13,143 nucleotides of DNA from Halieaceae bacterium (GTDB lineage Bacteria > Pseudomonadota > Gammaproteobacteria > Pseudomonadales > Halieaceae). The stretch's first letter is position 1; every line of letters begins with the position of its first letter. Below, in pieces: positions 1-6,608 of the stretch. The translations under genes were made by a program, and so were the position numbers. The notes under the pieces were generated by a model. That model did not search any database. It was given only the letters and a program-made list of their open reading frames with translations, and was not told the origin of the DNA. The DNA lies in the NCBI GenBank assembly GCA_009886815.1, contig QXYP01000178.1, positions 1 to 13,143 of the forward strand, read 5' to 3'.

Positions 1-29
1 ATGAGTGATGGCAGAAGCCTGTCACTCAT
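1..29. other. Perfect 8-bp inverted repeat (hairpin) at window edge
   Basis: ATGAGTGA (1-8) and TCACTCAT (22-29) are perfect inverted repeats around a 13-nt centre, which itself contains a small GGC/GCC pairing (10-12 with 17-19). It lies downstream of the ETF-QO stop codon on the minus strand. Read on that strand it could be the stem of an intrinsic terminator, but any T-tract would fall outside the window, so the terminator role is unproven. Confidence 0.5.
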
Positions 30-41
30 GCCCGCTGATTA

Positions 42-67
42 GGCAGTTCCTGAAATAGGGAACTGCC
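42..67. other. 9-bp inverted repeat just downstream of the ETF-QO gene
   Basis: GGCAGTTCC (42-50) and GGAACTGCC (59-67) form a perfect 9-bp stem with an 8-nt loop, beginning about 10 nt past the ETF-QO stop codon on the minus strand. No T-run follows on either strand, so it is not a textbook intrinsic terminator. It may stabilise the mRNA 3' end or act together with the hairpin at 1-29. Confidence 0.55.
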
Positions 68-77
68 CGCTTGTTGC

Positions 78-1730
78 TTACATGTTGGGGTAGTTAGGTC
101 CACCAAAGCCCTCAGGGGTGACCCAAGTAATATTTTGTGACGGGTCTTTTATGTCGCACGTCTTACAATGCACACAGTTCTGCGCGTTAATCTGAAAGCG
201 CTGCCCTTGCGCGTCTTCCACAATTTCATAAACACCGGCAGGGCAGTAGCGCTGCGCGGGCTCATCGTATCGCGGCAAATTCTTCGCCAAAGGCACATTC
301 GGATCAAGCAACGTTAAGTGGCAAGGCTGATCTTCTTCATGGTTTGTATTAGACAAAAACACTGAGGACAAGCGGTCAAAAGTGACCACGTTGTCGGGCT
401 TGGGGTAACTCATCTTTTTCGCTTTGTCTGCGTCTTCTAGACACGCATAGTCGGGCTTCTGGTCTCGCAGTGTGAAAGGCAGCTTGCCGCCAAAAATGTT
501 TTGGTCAATCCATACCAGACCGGCACCGACAAGATAGCCAAACTTATGCATGAAGCCGGCAAAGTTGCGGGTTGTATAAAGTTCGTCGCCCAGCCACGAG
601 CCTTTAAGGCGCTCTGTGAAAGTCGTGAGATCTTTAGGTGCATCTTCACCATGAGAGAGGGCATCCATAAGGGTCTCGGCGGCAATCATGCCACTCTTCA
701 TGGCGGTATGATTACCTTTGATCTTCACGCTGTTTAAGGTCCCCGCATCGCAGCCAATCAAGAGTCCGCCTGGGAAGTGCATTTTAGGCAGCGAGTTGTG
801 CCCGCCCTTGGCAAGTGCCCGAGCGCCGTAAGCAATGCGGCTGCCGCCCTCAAGGACCGACTGTGTTGTTGGGTGGGTCTTCCAGCGCTGAAATTCTTCA
901 AAGGGGCTGAGGTGAGGGTTTGAATAGTTCAAGTCACAAATTAGGCCCAGGTACACCTGATTGTTTTCCGCATGGTACAGAAATGCGCCTCCTGAAGAGT
1001 TGCTCTCAGAGAGCGGCCAGCCAAGACCATGAACCACCTTGCCAGGTTCGTGCTTACCGGGCTCGATCTCCCATATTTCTTTAATACCAATGCCGTAATG
1101 CTGAGGGTCGGCGTTTTTGTCGAGTTCGAACTGCTGCATCAGCTGCTTACCGAGATGTCCTCGGCAACCTTCAGCAAATAACGTATACCGGGCATGCAGC
1201 TCCATGCTGGGCACGTAGGCGTCTTTTTGGGTGCCATCTAGACCTACACCCATTTCTCCAGTTGCAATGCCCTTTACGGCACCTGTTTCATCGTAAAGCA
1301 CCTCTGCCGCAGCAAATCCCGGATAAATTTCGACACCAAGCCCTTCAGCCTGCTCGGCCAGCCAACGGCAAACGTTACCCATGGATACTATGTAATTACC
1401 CTCATTATGAGTCGGCTTTGGAATCATGAAGTTGGGTAATTTGGTGGCGCCACTGCCGCTGGTGTAGAAATAGAAGGTATCTTCTGTCACGGGAGTGGAG
1501 AGCGGGGCGCCCATTTCTGCCCAGTTGGGGAGTAGTTCATTGAGGGCTCTGGGCTCCAGTACGGCGCCCGAGAGAATATGTGCGCCAACTTCTGAGCCTT
1601 TTTCTACTACGCAAACGGTAGTTTCTCGCTCTTGTTCCTGCGCCAATTGCATAACGCGTATTGCGGCAGACAATCCCGCAGGCCCTGCGCCAACAATAAC
1701 GACGTCAAACTCCATTGATTCGCGTTCCAT
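78..1730 (-). CDS. Electron transfer flavoprotein-ubiquinone oxidoreductase (ETF-QO)
   Basis: This 550-residue protein takes electrons from reduced ETF and passes them through FAD and a 4Fe-4S cluster to ubiquinone at the inner face of the cytoplasmic membrane. It links acyl-CoA and amino-acid dehydrogenases to respiration. The N-terminus carries a Rossmann FAD motif, G14-A-G-P-A-G19. The C-terminal ferredoxin-like domain has four cysteines, C496, C519, C522 and C525 (CVHCKTC), that would bind the 4Fe-4S cluster. Length matches bacterial homologues of about 550 residues, without the mitochondrial presequence. The ATG at 1730 gives the usual family N-terminus (MERESMEFDVVIVG). A GGGGG run about 9 nt upstream may serve as ribosome binding site; M6 is a less likely alternative start. 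It is divergent from etfBA, which encodes its electron donor, a common gammaproteobacterial arrangement. Identification is very secure from the two cofactor motifs and context. Confidence 0.97.
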   Translation of the reverse strand: MERESMEFDVVIVGAGPAGLSAAIRVMQLAQEQERETTVCVVEKGSEVGAHILSGAVLEPRALNELLPNWAEMGAPLSTPVTEDTFYFYTSGSGATKLPNFMIPKPTHNEGNYIVSMGNVCRWLAEQAEGLGVEIYPGFAAAEVLYDETGAVKGIATGEMGVGLDGTQKDAYVPSMELHARYTLFAEGCRGHLGKQLMQQFELDKNADPQHYGIGIKEIWEIEPGKHEPGKVVHGLGWPLSESNSSGGAFLYHAENNQVYLGLICDLNYSNPHLSPFEEFQRWKTHPTTQSVLEGGSRIAYGARALAKGGHNSLPKMHFPGGLLIGCDAGTLNSVKIKGNHTAMKSGMIAAETLMDALSHGEDAPKDLTTFTERLKGSWLGDELYTTRNFAGFMHKFGYLVGAGLVWIDQNIFGGKLPFTLRDQKPDYACLEDADKAKKMSYPKPDNVVTFDRLSSVFLSNTNHEEDQPCHLTLLDPNVPLAKNLPRYDEPAQRYCPAGVYEIVEDAQGQRFQINAQNCVHCKTCDIKDPSQNITWVTPEGFGGPNYPNM

Positions 1731-1747
1731 AGCGATTTTCCCCCAAA

Positions 1748-1785
1748 TTTGATCTTGCGTTACATATTTGATCTTGCGTTACATA
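1748..1785. repeat. Perfect tandem duplication of a 19-bp unit upstream of ETF-QO
   Basis: The unit TTTGATCTTGCGTTACATA occurs twice head to tail at 1748-1766 and 1767-1785 without a mismatch. It sits 18 to 55 nt upstream of the ETF-QO start codon, in its leader or promoter zone. A 19-bp period is close to two helical turns, so it could place two regulator sites on one DNA face, or it may be a recent slippage duplication. I do not recognise the unit as a known operator such as the PsrA or FadR consensus. Confidence 0.9.
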
Positions 1786-1793
1786 GTTGTATG

Positions 1794-1821
1794 GTGACTT
1801 ACGGTGCGGTACTGGTATAGT
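1794..1821 (+). promoter_or_regulatory. Candidate sigma-70 promoter for etfBA (upstream)
   Basis: A -35-like GTGACT (1794-1799) is followed after 16 nt by TATAGT (1816-1821). The -10 is preceded by TG one base away (1813-1814), giving an extended -10 element. Transcription would start near 1828 and make an etfBA leader of about 130 nt. This is inferred from consensus matching only. Confidence 0.45.
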
Positions 1822-1830
1822 CGCGCCCGA

Positions 1831-1844
1831 GGCAGATTTCTGCC
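1831..1844. other. Short inverted repeat GGCAGA-TT-TCTGCC
   Basis: A perfect 6-bp inverted repeat with a 2-nt centre lies just after the upstream candidate promoter. It could be an operator half-site pair near the transcription start or the first hairpin of an etfBA leader. With a 2-nt loop it would be a poor RNA hairpin, so a protein site is the likelier reading if it is functional. Confidence 0.35.
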
Positions 1845-1852
1845 CAACACAG

Positions 1853-1894
1853 CCACAGGTTCAAGCTTAAAACTGAACTTGTGGTCGCCTTTTT
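1853..1894 (+). promoter_or_regulatory. Terminator-like hairpin in the etfBA upstream region
   Basis: CCACAGGTTCA (1853-1863) pairs with TGAACTTGTGG (1874-1884) over 11 positions, ten Watson-Crick and one G-U, around a 10-nt loop. Five bases later comes a run of five T (1890-1894). On RNA this resembles an intrinsic terminator or attenuator, weakened by the gap before the T-run. It lies between the two candidate promoters, so it could terminate leader transcripts from the upstream one. As DNA it could equally be a long operator. Confidence 0.4.
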
Positions 1895-1906
1895 GAACTT
1901 CGGGTA

Positions 1907-1915
1907 TGTTACACT
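1907..1915 (+). promoter_or_regulatory. Candidate extended -10 promoter for etfBA (proximal)
   Basis: TG-T-TACACT forms an extended -10 element about 45 nt before the etfB start codon, which would give a short leader of roughly 38 nt. No convincing -35 is present at the expected distance, which is tolerated by extended -10 promoters. Inference only. Confidence 0.4.
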
Positions 1916-1959
1916 AAACACCCCGCAAAGCACTATTCTAGCAAAGCTACGGAGTCATA

Positions 1960-2712
1960 ATGAAAGCACTGGTCGCTGTTAAGCGCGTCGTTGATTATAA
2001 CGTCAAGGTACGCGCCAAAGCCGATGGCAGTGATGTTGAACTTAACAATGTCAAAATGGCCATCAACCCCTTTTGTGAGATCGCTGTCGAGGAGGCCGTG
2101 CGCCTCAAAGAGGCTGGAACGGTCTCTGAAGTCGTCGTGGTATCGGTGGGGGAAAAGTCTAGCCAAGAACAAATTCGTACTGCTCTCGCCCTGGGCGCTG
2201 ATCGTGGTATTCATGTTGAAGTGGAAGGGCGTCCCGAGCCCCTCGAAATTGCCAAGCTTTTAAAGGGCGTTGTTGATAAAGAACAGCCGCAGCTGGTCAT
2301 TTTGGGAAAACAGTCCATTGACGGTGACAATAACCAAACGGGGCAGATGCTAGGTGCATTGGCTAATATGGGCCAAGGGACTTTTGCTTCTGAGATCAAA
2401 ATCGACGGTGATAGCTTAGAAGTGATTCGGGAAGTGGACGGAGGACTGCAAACGCTCAAGTTGTCGCTCCCTGCGATTGTCACTACCGATCTGCGTTTAA
2501 ATGAGCCCCGATATGCTTCCCTGCCCAATATTATGAAGGCTAAGAAGAAGCCCTTAGACGTGACAAACCCTGAAGAGCTTGGAGTGAGTGTGACATCGCA
2601 CATTACACAACTCGGCGTGGCACCACCTCCTGAGCGCGCTGCAGGAATTAAGGTTGAGGATGTGGCTCAGCTGGTCGATAAACTCAAAAATGAAGCAAAG
2701 GTGATCTCATGA
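1960..2712 (+). CDS. etfB: Electron transfer flavoprotein subunit beta
   Basis: This is the 250-residue small subunit of the heterodimeric ETF, which accepts electrons from acyl-CoA, glutaryl-CoA and related dehydrogenases in the cytoplasm. The N-terminus MKALVAVKRVVDYNVKVR is the classic family start. The segment DGDNNQTG at 121-128 corresponds to the AMP-binding loop. NEPRYASLPNIMKAKKKPLD at 181-200 is the signature and recognition-loop region that docks on partner dehydrogenases. Length is typical of the family. The ATG has a GGAG ribosome binding site 5 nt upstream (1951-1954). Its stop overlaps the etfA start (ATGA), so the two subunits are translationally coupled for equal output. The divergent ETF-QO gene encodes its acceptor. 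Identification is secure. Confidence 0.98.
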   Translation: MKALVAVKRVVDYNVKVRAKADGSDVELNNVKMAINPFCEIAVEEAVRLKEAGTVSEVVVVSVGEKSSQEQIRTALALGADRGIHVEVEGRPEPLEIAKLLKGVVDKEQPQLVILGKQSIDGDNNQTGQMLGALANMGQGTFASEIKIDGDSLEVIREVDGGLQTLKLSLPAIVTTDLRLNEPRYASLPNIMKAKKKPLDVTNPEELGVSVTSHITQLGVAPPPERAAGIKVEDVAQLVDKLKNEAKVIS

Positions 2713-3638
2713 AGACGCTGGTTATTGCCGAACACGACAACAACACCCTCAAGCCTGCAACGCATAATGCAGTTGCCGCGGCACAAGCCATAGGGGGAGA
2801 CATTGATATTTTAGTGGCGGGGGCTGATTGCGGCGCTGTCGCTGAAGCTGCGGCGGCCATTCCTGGAGTTGGCAAAGTGCTGAGTGCTGATAACGCCGTA
2901 TATGCGAATCAACTGGCCGAAAATGTGGCCTTACTGATTGCTGATGTTGCGGCAGCCTACGACAACGTTGTGGCTCCTGCGACGACGGGCGGAAAGAACA
3001 CCATGCCAAGAGTTGCTGCGCTTATGGATGTCGCGCAGATTTCTGACATCATCGCAGTTGATAGCCCTGATACCTTTAAGCGACCCATCTACGCGGGCAA
3101 CGTAATAGCCACCGTGCAATCATCGGATGTTAAAAAAGTAATTACCGTGAGAACCACGGCTTTTGATGGTGTTCCAGAAGAGGGAGGCTCTGCAACGGTT
3201 GAGGCTGTAGCTGCGGCACATGACGCAGGTCTTTCGAGCTTTGTTGGCGAAGAGGTGGCGGTTTCAGATAGACCCGAGCTTACAGCTGCCTCAGTGGTTA
3301 TTTCGGGCGGTCGAGGCATGCAAAACGGTGACAATTTTCAGTTGTTGGAAGGCATTGCCGATAAGCTCGGTGCTGAGATTGGTGCTTCGCGAGCAGCCGT
3401 AGACGCCGGCTTTGTACCCAACGATTATCAGGTAGGGCAGACCGGTAAAATCGTTGCGCCAGACCTTTATATCGCCGTTGGCATCTCGGGTGCAATTCAG
3501 CACTTGGCAGGAATGAAAGACAGCAAGGTGATTGTTGCGATTAACAAAGATGAGGATGCGCCAATTTTTCAGGTGGCAGACTATGGCTTAGTCGCCGATC
3601 TGTTTCAGGCACTGCCCGAGTTAGAATCGGCCATTTAA
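2709..3638 (+). CDS. etfA: Electron transfer flavoprotein subunit alpha
   Basis: This is the 309-residue FAD-carrying large subunit of ETF. The N-terminal half (about 1-185) is the alpha/beta domain that pairs with the beta subunit. The C-terminal half is the FAD domain, with SGGRGM at 199-204, SRAAVDAG at 227-234, the flavin/adenosine-binding run QVGQTGKIVAP at 241-251 continuing through AVGISGAIQH, and INKDEDAPIF at 279-288. Length and all motifs are as in typical group I ETF that serves beta-oxidation. The ATG overlaps the etfB stop by 4 nt, with AAGGTG shortly upstream as ribosome binding site. The gene is followed by a strong intrinsic terminator, so etfBA forms a two-gene transcription unit. 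Confidence 0.98.
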   Translation: MKTLVIAEHDNNTLKPATHNAVAAAQAIGGDIDILVAGADCGAVAEAAAAIPGVGKVLSADNAVYANQLAENVALLIADVAAAYDNVVAPATTGGKNTMPRVAALMDVAQISDIIAVDSPDTFKRPIYAGNVIATVQSSDVKKVITVRTTAFDGVPEEGGSATVEAVAAAHDAGLSSFVGEEVAVSDRPELTAASVVISGGRGMQNGDNFQLLEGIADKLGAEIGASRAAVDAGFVPNDYQVGQTGKIVAPDLYIAVGISGAIQHLAGMKDSKVIVAINKDEDAPIFQVADYGLVADLFQALPELESAI

Positions 3639-3649
3639 AAACTCGATTT

Positions 3650-3681
3650 CCATCGCCCTGTTTTTTGGGGCGATGGTTTTT
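3650..3681 (+). terminator. Rho-independent terminator after etfA
   Basis: CCATCGCCC (3650-3658) and GGGCGATGG (3668-3676) form a perfect 9-bp GC-rich stem around a 9-nt loop, followed directly by TTTTT (3677-3681). It begins 11 nt after the etfA stop codon. The rest of the intergenic stretch to 3913 contains no gene I can support. Confidence 0.93.
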
Positions 3682-3887
3682 CAACGCGTAAGCAAGACCC
3701 TGTAATCTCTGTAAGTTCCCAGCAAAGCATACCTGCCGGTCCTCAGCCAGCAAGCTCCGATCCGCCACCTCACTGAAAATTCCAACCGACTATCTAGAGG
3801 TCAATTTACTGCCCGAGGCAGGAGGCCTAGGTTTGACTGTTGTTTTTTGTGTGCATCACTGGTCGCTTGAGAGGTAAGTAGTGAGCC

Positions 3888-3900
3888 GAGCTGCGAGCTC
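3888..3900 (-). other. Small hairpin downstream of the exopolyphosphatase gene
   Basis: GAGCT (3888-3892) and AGCTC (3896-3900) form a perfect 5-bp stem with a 3-nt loop, 13 nt beyond the stop codon of the minus-strand exopolyphosphatase gene. There is no T-tract on the minus strand, so I do not call it an intrinsic terminator. The operon end may rely on Rho or read into the etfA terminator hairpin. Confidence 0.25.
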
Positions 3901-3913
3901 AGAAATGTAGGGT

Positions 3914-5440
3914 TTAGTCGAACTGCAGTTGAACCCCTAATTTCTTGATGGTCCTACTCGCTGCGACAAGCTCTTTGGTGGTGAGGGGGTGATCCCCATA
4001 CCACCCCTTAGGCAGACCTAGGCTTATGGATGTAGTGCTTGCCCTAACGTCCAAATCATCTAGATCTTCTGTCCACTTTAGAACCACCGACAGGCGCATG
4101 ATTACCAGCATTTTCAGCGCTCTCTCGCCATGCTTTTCCCGCATTCTATTCAGTTTATCCTGACGCAGTTTGCCCCGCTGTAGGTTCACCAGAGTAGCGA
4201 TTAGCTCCTGCTCTCCTTGGGAAAAGCCCGGCAAATCTGAGTTTTCAAGGAGGTAGCCTGAGTGACGATTGTAATGTTTCTGGGAAATGGCAACGCCAAT
4301 GGCATGGCATCTTCCGGCCCATAGCAAGAGTTCAAGGTCGCGGTTACCGAGTTGCCAAGTTTTGCGAACCCCCACTGTGAGGGTCTTGACGGTTGTTGCG
4401 ACATAGTCAGATGCAGAGGGCTCTGCGTTGTATCGCGCGAGCATGGCAGAAATTGATCGCTCTCGAACATCTTCATGCCGTAGCCTGCCCATCAAATCGT
4501 AAACAACACCCTCTCGCAGTGCGCCGCTAGATGTGCGCATTTGTTCAATCTGCAGGACTCGGAACAGGCCTAGCGTTATGGCGAGGCCCGCAGCAAACAC
4601 TGGCCGCCGCTTATCACTAAGGCCCTCCCAAGGAATTTCGTCGGCGTGACGATATACTAGCAACGACTTTTGTAGCCGCTCAAGGGACTTAATATCGATA
4701 CCTTCATCGCGCCAACCATTCATGCAGATCAGTGCTTCTATCGCTTGTAGTGTGCCAGAGGATCCAACGGCCTCCGACCAATGTTTGGCACCGTAGTGCT
4801 TGCGAATATGGGACACCTCAATCATCGCTTGCTCAAGGGCATTGTTGAAACGGCGCTTGCTGATTTTCCCATTGGCAAAGAAGGTATTCGCATAGCTGAC
4901 GCACCCCAACTGCAAGCTTTCCAGGCGAGTGGGCTCAAACCGTCGTCCTACAATAAACTCTGTACTTCCCCCGCCGATATCAACAACGAGCCGACTTCTT
5001 TCGTCATCGGCCAGTGAATGGGCGACACCGAGGTACACGAGGCGGGCTTCTTCACGGCCATAGACCACATCAACCGGCACCCCAAGAATCTCTTGGGCAG
5101 GTTTAGTAAATGCATGACGGTTACTGGCACGCCGCAAAGCGTGTGTGCCAACTACCCGAATTTTTGAAGGTTCGACACTTTGTAGCAGTTGGGCGAAGGT
5201 TTTGAGGCAGTCAAGGCCCCGTTCAATGGCTTCCCGTGACAGTTTGCGCCCTTTAAGCCCGGCAGCTAGCTGCACCTTTTCTGCTAGGGTGTGAACCGGC
5301 CTGATCTCGCCGTGCTCTAGGCGCCCGATTAGAAGGTGAAAGGAGTTACTGCCAAGATCCAATGCGGCGAGAAGACTGCCATCCGGTAGCTCGTCTGTGC
5401 TATCCGTGTGGTGTGGGCTGTAAAGGGGTGTTAACGACAT
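3914..5440 (-). CDS. ppx: Exopolyphosphatase (Ppx/GppA family)
   Basis: This 508-residue protein belongs to the actin-like phosphatase superfamily that removes terminal phosphate from inorganic polyphosphate (Ppx) or converts pppGpp to ppGpp (GppA). Visible motifs are DLGSNSFH at 28-35 (phosphate 1), GREEARLVYLG at 128-138 with the E130/E131 pair at the likely catalytic glutamate, DIGGGSTE at 154-161 (phosphate 2) and SGALREGVVYDL at 305-316. The C-terminal HD-like helical domain contains RHSGYLLENSDLPGFS at 392-407. This two-domain length matches long gammaproteobacterial Ppx and GppA rather than the short single-domain forms. Sequence alone does not settle Ppx versus GppA; Ppx is the default. 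It lies 89 nt downstream of alr on the same strand with no terminator seen between, so it may be read with the D-amino-acid operon, though a separate promoter is possible. Confidence 0.93.
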   Translation of the reverse strand: MSLTPLYSPHHTDSTDELPDGSLLAALDLGSNSFHLLIGRLEHGEIRPVHTLAEKVQLAAGLKGRKLSREAIERGLDCLKTFAQLLQSVEPSKIRVVGTHALRRASNRHAFTKPAQEILGVPVDVVYGREEARLVYLGVAHSLADDERSRLVVDIGGGSTEFIVGRRFEPTRLESLQLGCVSYANTFFANGKISKRRFNNALEQAMIEVSHIRKHYGAKHWSEAVGSSGTLQAIEALICMNGWRDEGIDIKSLERLQKSLLVYRHADEIPWEGLSDKRRPVFAAGLAITLGLFRVLQIEQMRTSSGALREGVVYDLMGRLRHEDVRERSISAMLARYNAEPSASDYVATTVKTLTVGVRKTWQLGNRDLELLLWAGRCHAIGVAISQKHYNRHSGYLLENSDLPGFSQGEQELIATLVNLQRGKLRQDKLNRMREKHGERALKMLVIMRLSVVLKWTEDLDDLDVRASTTSISLGLPKGWYGDHPLTTKELVAASRTIKKLGVQLQFD

Positions 5441-5529
5441 CTGGCTAGCCCCAGCACCATGTAGCGGTCTGTCTAAAGAGTGGCATCGTAGAAACGCGGA
5501 ATCTGCGGTAGGCCTGAATTGTTTGCATC

Positions 5530-6600
5530 TTAATCGCTGAACCTCATCGGTACTCGGCCCGTTAGTCGGGTGAGCAGCTCATAGCCTATGGTGCCACAAT
5601 GCCTAGCGACTTCATTGACCGGTAAATTTTTCCCCCACAGTTCGACGGGGGTGTCTAGTTGGCAGTTGGGGAAGTCGGTGACGTCGACCGTAATCATGTC
5701 CATCGAAACCCTGCCTACCAGCGGGAATCGTCCGTCTTGTATCCATACGGGTGTACCGTCCTCAGCGCCCCTTGGGTAACCGTCGCCATAGCCGACTGGA
5801 ACCGTTGCGATAAGGCTGTCACGTGTTGCTCGCCATCGTCCGCCGTAACCCACTGTTTCGCCCTCTGGAACCTGCCTTAGTGCCATAACTGCGGATTTGA
5901 AGGACATAACCGGAGTCAGGGACTTGGCCGTTCCTTTATCTGTGTGTTGCGCGCCGTACAGCATGATGCCCGGGCGCACCCAATCGGTAGGGGTTGCCAA
6001 GGTGTTGATGATAGCGGCTGAATTGGCCACGCTAGATTCTGAAGCCATCGAGGCTGTTAGTGCTTGCCACGCTTGCTGCTGGTTTAGGGTTACAGTCGAG
6101 GAGGGATTTTCCCCATCGGCATAATGGCTCATGAGAATCATCGAATCAGCACCCAATTGGCGCAGTCGTTTTATCACTTGGGGTGCTTCCGCTGGAGAGA
6201 AGCCCAATCTGTGCATACCAGTGTCCACTTTAATCCACAGCGGAGTTGTATATTGGTAACCGGCTTTTTCGAGAAGATCGATTTGGTGGTGACTGTGAAG
6301 TGTCATCATTAGGTCGTGTTCCTTGATGGCTTCAACATCCGCTCGATCAAATGGCCCCTCTAATACCAAGAGGGGAAGGGCAATGTTGTGTTGCCGCAGT
6401 CCAACCGCTTCTTCACAGAAAGCGACCGCAAAGCCATCAACGCTCTGACTCAATACCTCGCTGCAAGGAATAATGCCATGACCGTAGGCATTGGCTTTAA
6501 CCGAGGCCAGAATTTTACTGTTTCCGGCGAAACGGCGAGTTACCGCAGCGTTGTGTGAGAGCGCAGCGAGGTCAACAGATAGGGTTGTGGGTCTTGGCAC
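5530..6600 (-). CDS. alr: Alanine racemase
   Basis: This 356-residue PLP enzyme interconverts L- and D-alanine, for peptidoglycan synthesis or D-alanine use. The PLP lysine is K35 in SVKANAYGHG. The second catalytic base is Y252 in VGYGGRW. KVDTGMHRLG at 124-133 supplies the likely carbamylated-lysine position (K124) and the PLP-pyridine arginine (R131). GRVSMDM at 297-303 carries the substrate-site methionine of the opposite subunit. The fold is the usual N-terminal TIM barrel plus C-terminal beta domain, and length is normal. The start is GTG at 6600 with a weak ribosome binding site, 8 nt after the dat stop, so it is probably coupled to dat. Pairing with a D-amino-acid aminotransferase supplies or drains D-alanine for that enzyme. 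Whether this is the only Alr in the cell cannot be told from the window. Confidence 0.96.
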   Translation of the reverse strand: MPRPTTLSVDLAALSHNAAVTRRFAGNSKILASVKANAYGHGIIPCSEVLSQSVDGFAVAFCEEAVGLRQHNIALPLLVLEGPFDRADVEAIKEHDLMMTLHSHHQIDLLEKAGYQYTTPLWIKVDTGMHRLGFSPAEAPQVIKRLRQLGADSMILMSHYADGENPSSTVTLNQQQAWQALTASMASESSVANSAAIINTLATPTDWVRPGIMLYGAQHTDKGTAKSLTPVMSFKSAVMALRQVPEGETVGYGGRWRATRDSLIATVPVGYGDGYPRGAEDGTPVWIQDGRFPLVGRVSMDMITVDVTDFPNCQLDTPVELWGKNLPVNEVARHCGTIGYELLTRLTGRVPMRFSD

Positions 6601-6608
6601 GACTTATC

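Noticed and set aside
1748..1785. CRISPR-like repeat
   Set aside because: The two copies are directly adjacent with no spacer, there are only two, and no cas gene is nearby.
2211..2603. Open minus-strand frame of 130 codons opposite etfB
   Set aside because: It lies entirely within the well-supported etfB coding region, has low-complexity Ser/Pro-rich translation and no recognisable motif; a shadow of strong codon bias.
3541..3768. Open minus-strand frame spanning the etfA end and its terminator
   Set aside because: It translates through the etfA terminator stem, overlaps etfA and shows no family features or ribosome binding site.
1824..3821. Shared 11-mer GCCCGAGGCAG at 1824-1834 and 3811-3821
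   Set aside because: Short, with unrelated flanks and in two different contexts; at this length it is weak evidence for a repeat family or regulator site.
3682..3913. Possible hidden gene or small RNA between the etfA terminator and the exopolyphosphatase gene
   Set aside because: No frame with a plausible start and ribosome binding site, no convincing promoter-terminator pair and no tRNA-like fold; only a weak 5-bp hairpin is present.
5441..5529. Promoter for ppx in the alr-ppx gap
   Set aside because: I could not find a -35/-10 pair with acceptable spacing on the minus strand; a promoter cannot be excluded but is not supported.
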